In this document: positions 1 through 7,426 of the stretch, one piece after another
Numbering within the stretch: the stretch's first letter is position 1
Layout of the letters: each line of letters begins with the position of its first letter
Origin: Bacteroidales bacterium
Lineage (GTDB): Bacteria; Bacteroidota; Bacteroidia; Bacteroidales; UBA932
Assembly: GCA_017631875.1 (NCBI GenBank)
Contig: JAGBSL010000065.1
Span: 1-11,999 of the forward strand
Direction: 5' to 3'
Length of the DNA: 11,999 nucleotides
Translations under genes and position numbers: made by a program
Notes under the pieces: generated by a model
What the model saw: only the letters and a program-made list of their open reading frames with translations
Databases searched by the model: none
Told to the model about the DNA's origin: nothing

Positions 1-43
1 AGAACAGGAGCAGCACCGCCAGACATTTCAGAATTCTACGCAT
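1..43 (-). CDS. N-terminus of an exported protein, cut by the left edge
   Basis: Reading the minus strand from the ATG at 43-41 gives MRRILKCLAVLLLF and stays open to the window edge. Two arginines followed by a lysine and then a run of Leu, Val and Ala is the start of a signal peptide. A Cys at residue 7 sits too early to be a normal lipobox. The product cannot be named from 14 residues. The gene diverges from the M28 homologue at 127, and a good -7 box on the minus strand (110-103) lies about 60 bp upstream of its ATG, which supports this being a real start. The call rests on the signal-peptide pattern and the promoter only. Confidence 0.6.
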   Translation of the reverse strand, partial: MRRILKCLAVLLLF

Positions 44-58
44 ATCGAAAAATTTTGC

Positions 59-66
59 TAATTTCG
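59..66 (+). promoter_or_regulatory. Weak candidate -7 box for the M28 homologue
   Basis: TAATTTCG matches TAnnTTTG at all but one fixed position and is about 60 bp upstream of the ATG at 127. No TTTG lies at the proper distance upstream, so this is a weak call. It would make the 83-bp intergenic region a divergent promoter region with overlapping leaders. Confidence 0.25.
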
Positions 67-72
67 CGGCCT

Positions 73-88
73 GATTGCGCAAGCAATC
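73..88. other. Small hairpin with a GNRA-type loop between divergent genes
   Basis: GATTGC and GCAATC form a perfect 6-bp stem around GCAA. On plus-strand RNA this is a GNRA tetraloop. It lies in the leader of either divergent gene. It is short and may be chance; no T run follows it on either strand, so it is not a terminator. Confidence 0.3.
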
Positions 89-102
89 TACACGCCAAAC
101 TA

Positions 103-110
103 CAAAGATA
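103..110 (-). promoter_or_regulatory. Candidate Bacteroidetes -7 box for the left-edge gene
   Basis: The minus strand reads TATCTTTG, a full match to the Bacteroidetes -7 consensus TAnnTTTG. A TTTG at 137-134 lies upstream with 23 bp between the two, slightly longer than the usual 19-21. Transcription would start near 96 and leave a leader of about 50 nt before the ATG at 43. The -33 part falls inside the first codons of the divergent M28 gene. Confidence 0.5.
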
Positions 111-126
111 GTCATTTATTGTGCTC

Positions 127-1152
127 ATGCAGACAAAAACCGTCAAAAATTCCTTAATACGCGCTATTATCACGGTAGCGGCAACGGTTATATGCACTAT
201 CGGGGCTCATGCCCAGAACATGATGGTTCGTGAGCATCAGTCCGCCAGAAGACTTGTAACCAACTCAATACTCAATGAGCGCATCGAACATCTATGCGAC
301 AGTCTCTGCGAGGGCCGCGGCAGCGGACAGCGAGGCGGAGGCATCGCTGCGCTGTGGCTGCAGAGAGAGTTCGAAAGGATAGGACTCATGAAGATGAGCG
401 GAGGATATGCTCACGCAGTTATACTCAAGGACGGCAGATATGGAAGAAACATCATAGGCATGCTGCCTGGCTCGAAGACAACGGCTCGCGACCGTTATGT
501 AATTGTCGGAGCACACTATGACCATCTGGGGACACTTGATGGGAAATTTTATCCAGGAGCAGATGCAAATGCCTCAGGCACAGCAGCTTTACTAAGTCTT
601 GCAGAGATGCTTTCCGAATATAAGGATAGCGGCAGGATTCATGACAGCAACATCATATTCGTAGCCTTCGACGCGAAGGAACACGACATGGCGGGATCCA
701 AGGCTCTGTGGAGAATGATCGAAAACGGACAGCTTAGAGATCCGCAGTCAGGCAAGACGATCAGCAAGGGCCAGATTTCCCTTATGGTCAACATCGACCA
801 GATAGGCTGCACGATGTCTCCTTTGGCATCCGGCAGAAAGGACTACATGATAATGCTCGGAACCGAGTCACTCAAGCCAATAAAGAGAGACATGCTACGG
901 ATATGCAACCGCATGTTCGCGATTGACCTGGAGATCGACCTCACATATTACGGAAGCAAGAACTTCACACGCATGTTCTACCGTCTGTCCGACCAGAGGA
1001 TCTTCATAGACAACGGCATTCCAGCCGTGCTCTTCACCTCCGGAATCACGATGAACACCAACAAGACACGCGATACTGCACAGACAATAGACACAGAAAT
1101 ACTGCGCAAAAGGATATTTCTTATATATCATTGGCTAGAGAAGATGCTGTAA
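127..1152 (+). CDS. Secreted M28-family metallopeptidase homologue, catalytic residues altered
   Basis: M28 enzymes are two-zinc aminopeptidases, often secreted. The start is taken at the ATG at 127 (341 aa); a GTG two codons earlier is possible. Residues 1-29 form a signal peptide ending AHA before Gln. The M28 core follows in order: VGAHYDH with metal ligand H130, GADANASG with bridging D146, the FDAKEHD segment with E185, and NIDQIG with D224. Two expected residues differ. The Glu-Glu pair is Lys184-Glu185, so the usual general base is Lys. The C-terminal HTxxDT motif reads NKTRDT at 312-317, so the last histidine ligand is Asn. The family is secure; peptidase activity is doubtful, and a binding or pseudoenzyme role is an inference. 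It stands alone between a divergent gene and a hairpin at its stop codon. Confidence 0.85.
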   Translation: MQTKTVKNSLIRAIITVAATVICTIGAHAQNMMVREHQSARRLVTNSILNERIEHLCDSLCEGRGSGQRGGGIAALWLQREFERIGLMKMSGGYAHAVILKDGRYGRNIIGMLPGSKTTARDRYVIVGAHYDHLGTLDGKFYPGADANASGTAALLSLAEMLSEYKDSGRIHDSNIIFVAFDAKEHDMAGSKALWRMIENGQLRDPQSGKTISKGQISLMVNIDQIGCTMSPLASGRKDYMIMLGTESLKPIKRDMLRICNRMFAIDLEIDLTYYGSKNFTRMFYRLSDQRIFIDNGIPAVLFTSGITMNTNKTRDTAQTIDTEILRKRIFLIYHWLEKML

Positions 1153-1186
1153 AACACGTAAATATTTCGTATATTTGCGTGTTTTA
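1150..1186 (+). terminator. AT-rich hairpin over the M28 stop codon, possible terminator
   Basis: The arms 1150-1165 and 1171-1186 pair over 16 positions with one G-T wobble, around a 5-nt loop (TTCGT). The right arm ends in GTTTTA, giving a short U run, and the left arm begins with the TAA stop of the M28 homologue. The stem is AT-rich at its top, so termination strength is uncertain. The right arm also holds the -7 box of the next gene. Confidence 0.5.
1170..1177 (+). promoter_or_regulatory. Candidate -7 box for the ABC exporter operon
   Basis: TATATTTG is a full match to TAnnTTTG and is 21 bp upstream of the ATG at 1199, giving a short leader of about 15 nt. I see no TTTG at the -33 position. 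The box lies in the right arm of the hairpin at 1150-1186. A transcript starting here would exclude the in-frame TTG at 1175 as a start. Confidence 0.5.
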
Positions 1187-1198
1187 CATTTATTCACC

Positions 1199-3031
1199 AT
1201 GAAGGACTTTTTCAGACTGCTCAAAAGATACGCATCACCATACGCCGGATACATGACATGGTCAATACTCCTGAACGTCATGTCGGCGGTATTCAACATA
1301 TTCTCATTCACCCTGATCATCCCTATCCTCCAGATCCTCTTCGGACTGGACACGACCGTGTATGAATTCATGGCATGGGACAGCGACGTTCCAATCAAAG
1401 ACCTGGTAATCAACAACATGTACTATTATGTAACATGGGCAATTGGGACTTGGGGACCATCCAGGACACTTCTTCTTCTGGGCCTGTTCATGATGGTGAT
1501 GACTGCGCTCAAGACCTCATGTTACTTCGGTTCTTCCGCAATCATGGTTCCTATCAGGACAGGAATCGTAAGGGACATCAGGACCCAGGTATACAACAAG
1601 CTCCTGAGCCTGCCTATGGGATTCTTCTCGCAGCAGAAGAAGGGCGACATCATCGCCAGGATGAGCGGTGACGTAAATGAGATCGAACATTCGATAACCA
1701 GCTCGCTGGATATGCTGATCAAGAACCCTATCCTCATAACATTCTATTTCGCGACGCTTATCGTGACAAGCTGGCAGCTTACGCTCTTTACCTTGGCGGT
1801 AGTCCCTCTGATGGCCTGGGGTATGAGCGCGATCGGAAAGAAGCTCAAGAGGAAATCGCTTGAGGCACAGGCGAAGTGGAGCGAGACCATGTCCCAGCTC
1901 GACGAGACACTCGGAGGACTCAGAGTGATCAAGGCCTTCATCGCCGAGGACAAGATGAAGGAAAGATTCGCAACTACGGCAAACGAATACAAGGCTGCCG
2001 CAAGCAAGGTCGCGACAAGACAGGCATCAGCCCACCCGGTCAGCGAATTCCTCGGAACATGCATGATCATGATCGTCCTCTGGTTCGGAGGCACGCTTAT
2101 CCTGAGCGACGCCTCGCCTATCGACGCTCCGACATTCATCTTCTACATGGTGATCCTCTACAGCGTGCTCAACCCACTCAAGGAGTTCTCCAAGGCTGGA
2201 TACAACATCCCTAAGGGTCTCGCGTCCATGGAAAGGGTCGACAAGATCATGAACGCTGTCAACGACATCAAGGAACCCGCCCAGCCTGCAGAGCTCAAGG
2301 GACTCGAGAAAGAAATACGCATAAGCGGCGTTTGCTTCAGTTACGAGGAAGGCCGCGAGGTGCTTTCTGAGATAGACCTTACGATTCCAAAGGGCAAGAT
2401 GGTAGCACTGGTCGGACAGTCCGGATCAGGAAAATCCACTCTGGTAGACCTCATCCCACGCTATTACGACGTATGTTCCGGCAGCATTACAATAGACGGC
2501 ACCGACATCAGGGATGTGCGCATCAAGGACCTCAGGGCACTGATCGGAAACGTAAACCAGGAGGCTATCCTGTTTAACGACACGATATTCAACAATATCG
2601 CTTTTGGAGTAGAGGGAGCCACCATGGAACAGGTCGTAGCCGCAGCGAAGATCGCAAATGCCCATGACTTCATCATGGAGAAGGAGGAAGGATACATGAC
2701 AAACATCGGCGACAGAGGCTCTAAGCTCTCAGGAGGCCAGAGGCAGCGCATCAGTATAGCCCGCGCAATCCTGAAAAACCCTCCTGTACTGATTCTTGAC
2801 GAGGCGACTTCGGCTCTGGACACAGAGTCAGAGAAGCTTGTACAGGAAGCACTCGACAGGCTCACAGGCTCAAGGACGACCATAGCCATCGCACACCGCC
2901 TCTCGACCATCAAGAATGCAGACGAAATCTGCGTAATGCATGAAGGACGTATCGTAGAGCGCGGAAAGCATGAGGAGCTCCTCGCACTGAACGGATATTA
3001 CAAGAAGCTTAACGACATGCAGGCCCTTTAG
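1199..3031 (+). CDS. ABC exporter, fused permease-ATPase (MsbA/lipid-type)
   Basis: A half-transporter of 610 aa that would work as a homodimer in the inner membrane, using ATP to export a lipid or other hydrophobic substrate. Six membrane segments fall near 16-48, 88-116, 176-192, 193-213, 283-302 and 310-327. The nucleotide-binding domain has Walker A GQSGSGKST (406-414), the Q-loop glutamine 454, signature LSGGQRQR (510-517), Walker B VLILDE (530-535), the D-loop SALD and H-loop His566. All catalytic motifs are intact and the length fits MsbA-type exporters. ATG 1199 is preferred over the upstream TTG at 1175 because MKDFFRLLKRY is a normal start and 1175 overlaps the -7 box. It leads a tight cluster, 3 bp from the amidase gene. 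MsbA itself or a peptide or drug exporter are both possible; the substrate is not visible in the sequence. Confidence 0.93.
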   Translation: MKDFFRLLKRYASPYAGYMTWSILLNVMSAVFNIFSFTLIIPILQILFGLDTTVYEFMAWDSDVPIKDLVINNMYYYVTWAIGTWGPSRTLLLLGLFMMVMTALKTSCYFGSSAIMVPIRTGIVRDIRTQVYNKLLSLPMGFFSQQKKGDIIARMSGDVNEIEHSITSSLDMLIKNPILITFYFATLIVTSWQLTLFTLAVVPLMAWGMSAIGKKLKRKSLEAQAKWSETMSQLDETLGGLRVIKAFIAEDKMKERFATTANEYKAAASKVATRQASAHPVSEFLGTCMIMIVLWFGGTLILSDASPIDAPTFIFYMVILYSVLNPLKEFSKAGYNIPKGLASMERVDKIMNAVNDIKEPAQPAELKGLEKEIRISGVCFSYEEGREVLSEIDLTIPKGKMVALVGQSGSGKSTLVDLIPRYYDVCSGSITIDGTDIRDVRIKDLRALIGNVNQEAILFNDTIFNNIAFGVEGATMEQVVAAAKIANAHDFIMEKEEGYMTNIGDRGSKLSGGQRQRISIARAILKNPPVLILDEATSALDTESEKLVQEALDRLTGSRTTIAIAHRLSTIKNADEICVMHEGRIVERGKHEELLALNGYYKKLNDMQAL

Positions 3032-3034
3032 GAA

Positions 3035-6000
3035 ATGAAGAAGATCGTACTCACATTACTTATCATCTTCACATGCATTGAAGCGTCCTCGCAGAGCAAA
3101 ATTGTCAAAGACTTCAAGGATGCATGCGATTCGCTTGGCACGCTGATGAATGAAAGGACAGGCGTGAACGGACGCATAACCTTGAAGGCCGTGATGAAAA
3201 GAGGCCCCGTCCTGGACTTCTATTTTACGGAGTCTCTCGGAGACTATCCGTTCAGGCCAGGCGATGCGAAGTGGTTCCGAAGTGCACTCAAAGGTCAGTT
3301 CCCTGCCGCTTACAGGAACTATTCGCTTGGAGAGGTAAAGTCCAGAAACATAGACATAGAGAACCTTGAAGTCGCCGCACTGACGTTCAAAGGCAATCCG
3401 GCACACTCGTCCCACAGGACGGACGCGCCGCAGAACCCGGCACAGGTGGTCAAGCCTCTGGACGGTCATGAATTCAGCAAGGGACTTGATGGAAGGACAA
3501 TAGCAGTATGGCAGAGCCACGGAAGGGCGTTCTCCTCTGGCTCCGGACTATGGGAATGGCAGAGGCCCGGACTCTTCCAGACCGTGGAGGATATGTTTAC
3601 GCAAGGGTTCGTACTGCCATACCTTGTTCCGATGCTGGAGAATGCAGGAGCATACGTCATGCTGCCTCGCGAAAGAGACGTTCAGACTCATGAGGTGATA
3701 GCAGACAATGACACGACATGTGGCGCACGCGGGACAGCCGTCTACAATGAGACAGGTACATGGAGCGAAGCAGGTAGCGGTTTTGCAGACCCTAAGCCGA
3801 CTTACACCCGAGAGGAGGAGCCTTTCAGGATGGGCACCGCGCGACAGGCGCAGTGCTTGGACGGTGTATCAGCGAAATGGACTCCGGACATCCCTGAAAG
3901 AGGCTTCTATGCCGTATACATCTCATATAAATCCCTGCCCGAAAGCACCGCAGCCGCACTTTATACAGTAAACCACCTTGGCGGATCAAGCAGATTCGTG
4001 GTTAACCAGAAGATCGGCGGAGGCACATGGGTATATCTGGGCACATTCGAGTTCGACGAAGGCTCTGACGCCAGCGTGGTGCTGAGCGGCAGGACTCCTG
4101 AAGGTTACAGATATGACAAGAAGGCCGTCGTGACTGCAGACGCCGTAAGATTCGGAGGCGGAATGGGAAACATTGTCGGACAGCCTGAGGATGATACTCT
4201 CGAGCCTGTCATCTCCGGACTTCCCCGTTCGGCAGAGGGCGCAACATACTGGCTGCAGTGGGCCGGCGCCGACAAGTCCATCTGGAGTCCGGAAGATGCG
4301 GAGAACGATTATTCGAGAGACTTCATGTGCAGGGGCGATTGGGTGGACTGGATCAGCGGAGGCTCATACATGAACCCGGACAGAGAGGGTAAAGGAATCC
4401 CCGTGGACCTTTCGCTCGGCTTCCATACCGACGCGGGAGTACATCCGGCAGACACCGTGATCGGCACACTGGCGATCTACACATACAAGTCAAAGAATGA
4501 GACTAAACTCCCGGGAGGGGAAAGCAGGATGACCAGCAGGGAGTATGCCGACATCGTCCAGTCACAGATCGTCCATGACCTGCAGGGACTTTTCAGCGAA
4601 GACTGGACCAGAAGGCAGATATGGGACAGAGGTTACAGGGAGTCGCGCACTCCGTCGTGCCCGGCCATGCTGCTTGAGCTGCTGTCACACCAGAACTTCG
4701 AGGACATGAAATACGGCCTTGACCCTACATACCGATTTACCGTCAGCAGAGCCATATATAAAGGCATGCTCAAATACCTCAGCAACAGATACGGCGTGCC
4801 TTATGTAGTGCAGCCTCTGGGCGTCGAGGAGATCGGAGTGAGGTTCTCGGAAGGAGGTAAAGCCGTGCTTTCATGGAAGGCGGTCAGCGATCCGCTCGAG
4901 CCTACTGCAGATGCGACCGGATTCATACTTTACACCAGAAAGGGTGACGGAGCCTTCGACAACGGAAAAGTGATAAAGGCAGTATCGGAGGATGGAAAAT
5001 ATGTCTATGAGACCTCTATAAAGCCAGGCGAGATCTACAGTTACAGGATTGCTGCCTTCAACGATGGAGGAAAGAGTTTCCCATCCGAGGTCGTCTGCAT
5101 CGGAACTCCGATTGACGGAGCTTACGGAAAGACAGTGCTTGCCGTCAACAACTTCGACAGGGTTTCCGGTCCGGCATACTTCGACACACCTGCATACGCA
5201 GGATTCGACAACAGGACAGACAGTGGCGTTCCTGACGTAAGGGATATCACATTCATAGGAGAAATGTATGAGAACAGGCGCGCCATGCCGTGGGTAAGCA
5301 ATGCCTGCGCAGGCTTCGGAACCTCATACCACGACTACGCCGGCAAGACGGTAGCAGGAAACACGCACGACTTCGCCTATGTACACGGCAAGGCAATAAT
5401 GAAAGCGGGATACGCCTTCATCTCATGCAGCAACGAGGCGTTCTGCAACGACTCTACATACAGGAAAGACGTATGGGCAATAGACCTGGTTTGCGGAAAG
5501 CAGGTGACCACCACGGTAGGCGGAGGATTCGACTCCCCTCGTTTCCAGGTCTTCCCTGCCGAGATGATTTCAGCACTGTCTGCCGCAGCTGACAGTGGCG
5601 TAAACCTTCTCGTCAGCGGATCCCACATCGGTACTGATGCATGGGACCAGATATATCCATATGAGAAAGATAGCGATACGGCTCTTGCAACACAAAACTT
5701 CATAAAGAACGTACTCGGATACAAATGGGTGATGAACTTTGCAGGCAGAAGCGGCGAGGTTTCGTTCGTCCAGGACAGTCTGTATGCTTATAAGGCTCCC
5801 GCCGGCGCATTTTACACTGCGCCTAATCCTGAGAAGTACTGCATAGAGAGCCCCGACGGCATTTCTCCGTCAAGCAGGAAGGGTAAGGTCATAATGAGGT
5901 ACTCGGACACGAATACCCCTGCGGGAATCAGACACGAGGCTGACGGATACAGGACCGTCTGCATGGGATTCCCTATCGAGGCGCTCAAGAGCCAGGAGGA

Positions 6001-6046
6001 TATCGACACGATAATTAAGAAAACACTAGAATATTTCAACAGATGA
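3035..6046 (+). CDS. Exported amidase_3-like protein with inserted golvesin/Xly domain and FnIII domain
   Basis: This 1003-aa protein matches the Bacteroidetes group usually annotated as N-acetylmuramoyl-L-alanine amidase or 'xanthan lyase'. A signal peptide covers about 1-19. An uncharacterised N-terminal region runs to about 150. The amidase fold begins at TIAVWQSHGR (His162) and TVEDMF (Glu185), is interrupted at about 226-375 by a golvesin/Xly CBD-like beta domain ending TADAVRFGGG, and resumes with GFHTDAG (His464) and LLELLSHQN (Glu548). These four residues fit the zinc ligands His, Glu, His and the catalytic Glu of amidase_3. A fibronectin type III-like domain follows at about 590-690, then an unassigned C-terminal domain (695-1003). 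The expected role is cleavage of an amide bond in peptidoglycan or a related glycopeptide in the envelope. It starts 3 bp after the ABC exporter gene and overlaps the next gene by 4 bp. Polysaccharide lyase activity is not supported by the motifs. Confidence 0.82.
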   Translation: MKKIVLTLLIIFTCIEASSQSKIVKDFKDACDSLGTLMNERTGVNGRITLKAVMKRGPVLDFYFTESLGDYPFRPGDAKWFRSALKGQFPAAYRNYSLGEVKSRNIDIENLEVAALTFKGNPAHSSHRTDAPQNPAQVVKPLDGHEFSKGLDGRTIAVWQSHGRAFSSGSGLWEWQRPGLFQTVEDMFTQGFVLPYLVPMLENAGAYVMLPRERDVQTHEVIADNDTTCGARGTAVYNETGTWSEAGSGFADPKPTYTREEEPFRMGTARQAQCLDGVSAKWTPDIPERGFYAVYISYKSLPESTAAALYTVNHLGGSSRFVVNQKIGGGTWVYLGTFEFDEGSDASVVLSGRTPEGYRYDKKAVVTADAVRFGGGMGNIVGQPEDDTLEPVISGLPRSAEGATYWLQWAGADKSIWSPEDAENDYSRDFMCRGDWVDWISGGSYMNPDREGKGIPVDLSLGFHTDAGVHPADTVIGTLAIYTYKSKNETKLPGGESRMTSREYADIVQSQIVHDLQGLFSEDWTRRQIWDRGYRESRTPSCPAMLLELLSHQNFEDMKYGLDPTYRFTVSRAIYKGMLKYLSNRYGVPYVVQPLGVEEIGVRFSEGGKAVLSWKAVSDPLEPTADATGFILYTRKGDGAFDNGKVIKAVSEDGKYVYETSIKPGEIYSYRIAAFNDGGKSFPSEVVCIGTPIDGAYGKTVLAVNNFDRVSGPAYFDTPAYAGFDNRTDSGVPDVRDITFIGEMYENRRAMPWVSNACAGFGTSYHDYAGKTVAGNTHDFAYVHGKAIMKAGYAFISCSNEAFCNDSTYRKDVWAIDLVCGKQVTTTVGGGFDSPRFQVFPAEMISALSAAADSGVNLLVSGSHIGTDAWDQIYPYEKDSDTALATQNFIKNVLGYKWVMNFAGRSGEVSFVQDSLYAYKAPAGAFYTAPNPEKYCIESPDGISPSSRKGKVIMRYSDTNTPAGIRHEADGYRTVCMGFPIEALKSQEDIDTIIKKTLEYFNR

Positions 6047-7362
6047 CACCACGTGAATCAGAGATCATCGGATTGATCAGAAAGGAAGTGAAGCCGGCAC
6101 TCGGCTGTACAGAACCAATTGCAGTGGCTCTTGCAGTGGCAAAGGCCATGGAGATCCTTGAAGACAGATGCCCATCATGCGGGGATGGCTGGAGATACTC
6201 GGAGAGCTATGCGATCCGAGTGGAGGTCAGCGGAAACATCCTCAAGAACGGCATGGGTGTGGGTATTCCTGGCACAGGCATGGTCGGACTGCACATTGCT
6301 TCGGCTCTTGGAGCGGTATGCGGAAAGTCTTCATACGGACTTGAGGTGCTTAACGACCTTGATGACAAGGCTATAGCCAAGGCGAAGAAGATGGTAGAGG
6401 ACTCTGTCGTTACCGTCGCTCTTGCAGAGACGACAAAGAAGCTCTATGTCAAGGCCATCATCACTGATTCGTGCGGCCATACTGCAAGCTCGCTGATTGT
6501 TGACGATCATGACAACATCGCGGAGACCTGTTTTGGTGAGGAAGTGTTGACCTCATCGCAGAAGGAAGAGGCTGTAGTAGAGCAGAAGAGCACTCTTGAC
6601 TATCATCTTACAGTGAAGGAGATCTTCGAATTCGCTTCTACCGTGGCATACGAGGACATCGAGTTCATCCTCGAGTCACGTACTCTGAACATGGCACTGG
6701 CAGAAGAGGGACTTCGCGGAAACTACGGACTCCGTGTGGGGCAGGCGATCTGCGCTTCAGCAAACAAGGAGGTGTTCGGAGGTGACTTCCTTTCATATGC
6801 GATGGCACTCACAGCTGCCGCATCTGATGCCCGCATGGCCGGATGCACTCTGGCGGCAATGAGTAACTCCGGCAGCGGAAACCAGGGCATTACCGTCACA
6901 ATGCCTGTTATTGCATATTCGATCAAATACGGAACTACTGACGAGCAGCTGGCAAGAGCTCTTGTGCTCAGCCACCTGGTTGCCATCCATATCAAGGGAT
7001 ACCTCGGAAAACTTTCCGCACTGTGCGGCTGCGTGATCGCGTCTACAGGATCTTCGTGCGGACTGGTTTATCTGCGCGGAGGTGACTATGAGCAGGTCTG
7101 CTCTGCTATCAAGAACATGATCGGAAACATCACCGGAATGGTATGCGACGGAGCAAAGGTTGGCTGCGCGATGAAGGTCGCATCCGGAGTGTCAAGTTCG
7201 CTGCAGTCTGCAGTTCTGGCTCGCGAAGGAATGTGCATTTCAGAGCACGACGGCATCATTGAGAAGGACATCGAGAAGACCATCCAGAACCTCGGCAAGA
7301 TCGGCTCGGTTGGCATGCAGCATACTGACGACATGATTCTTGATATTATGGTTTGTAAGTAA
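6043..7362 (+). CDS. cyuA: UPF0597 / L-cysteine desulfidase (YhaM/CyuA family)
   Basis: A cytoplasmic protein of 439 aa, the full length for this family. Characterised members break L-cysteine into pyruvate, ammonia and sulfide using an Fe-S cluster; the fold is related to the alpha chain of Fe-S serine dehydratases, hence the common label 'serine dehydratase subunit alpha'. Recognisable segments are KPALGCTEP (Cys22), VSGNILKNGMGVGIPGTG (63-80), SNSGSGNQG (274-282), the LCGCVIASTGSSCG stretch (327-340) and VCDGAKVGC (367-375). Cluster cysteines are probably Cys22 with two of the C-terminal ones; which two I cannot settle. A CPSC motif at 43-46 sits in an extra loop. The start overlaps the amidase stop as ATGA, which points to translational coupling. 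Serine as substrate remains possible. Confidence 0.88.
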   Translation: MTPRESEIIGLIRKEVKPALGCTEPIAVALAVAKAMEILEDRCPSCGDGWRYSESYAIRVEVSGNILKNGMGVGIPGTGMVGLHIASALGAVCGKSSYGLEVLNDLDDKAIAKAKKMVEDSVVTVALAETTKKLYVKAIITDSCGHTASSLIVDDHDNIAETCFGEEVLTSSQKEEAVVEQKSTLDYHLTVKEIFEFASTVAYEDIEFILESRTLNMALAEEGLRGNYGLRVGQAICASANKEVFGGDFLSYAMALTAAASDARMAGCTLAAMSNSGSGNQGITVTMPVIAYSIKYGTTDEQLARALVLSHLVAIHIKGYLGKLSALCGCVIASTGSSCGLVYLRGGDYEQVCSAIKNMIGNITGMVCDGAKVGCAMKVASGVSSSLQSAVLAREGMCISEHDGIIEKDIEKTIQNLGKIGSVGMQHTDDMILDIMVCK

Positions 7363-7390
7363 CGCGTAGTACTTTTCAGGAGGGAGTGCG

Positions 7391-7426
7391 TCATAATGGT
7401 GAAGAATGTAAAATTTACCATTATGA
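7391..7426 (+). promoter_or_regulatory. 13-bp hairpin holding the start codon of the next gene
   Basis: Bases 7391-7403 pair with 7414-7426 over 13 positions, with one G-T wobble at 7401/7416, around a 10-nt loop. The 3' arm contains ATG 7423-7425, the likely start of the barrel-like gene, and the 5' arm contains a second in-frame ATG at 7396. An AGGAGG sequence at 7378-7383 lies just upstream. In RNA the fold would hide both starts; in DNA it is an operator-sized palindrome. There is no U run, so it is not an intrinsic terminator. The structure is seen directly; its function is inferred. Confidence 0.55.

Noticed and set aside
1175..1198. TTG at 1175 as the start of the ABC exporter
   Set aside because: It overlaps the -7 box and the hairpin arm. 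The eight extra residues do not belong to the family pattern, and ATG 1199 fits better.
1744..2139. Minus-strand open frame of 131 codons inside the ABC exporter membrane domain
   Set aside because: It is antisense to membrane segments that are clearly coding, with no promoter or start signal of its own.
2464..2913. Minus-strand open frame of 149 codons inside the ABC exporter gene
   Set aside because: It covers the conserved ATPase motifs on the other strand and has a Ser-rich product with no recognisable features; it is a reading-frame shadow.
1199..7362. A defence, secretion-system or biosynthetic cluster around the ABC exporter
   Set aside because: No nuclease, toxin, carrier protein, synthetase or secretion component is present, and the partners are an envelope amidase and a catabolic enzyme.
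7391..7426. Hairpin read as an intrinsic terminator for the desulfidase operon
   Set aside because: It is not followed by a U run; AAAAAG follows instead, and it contains the next gene's start codon.
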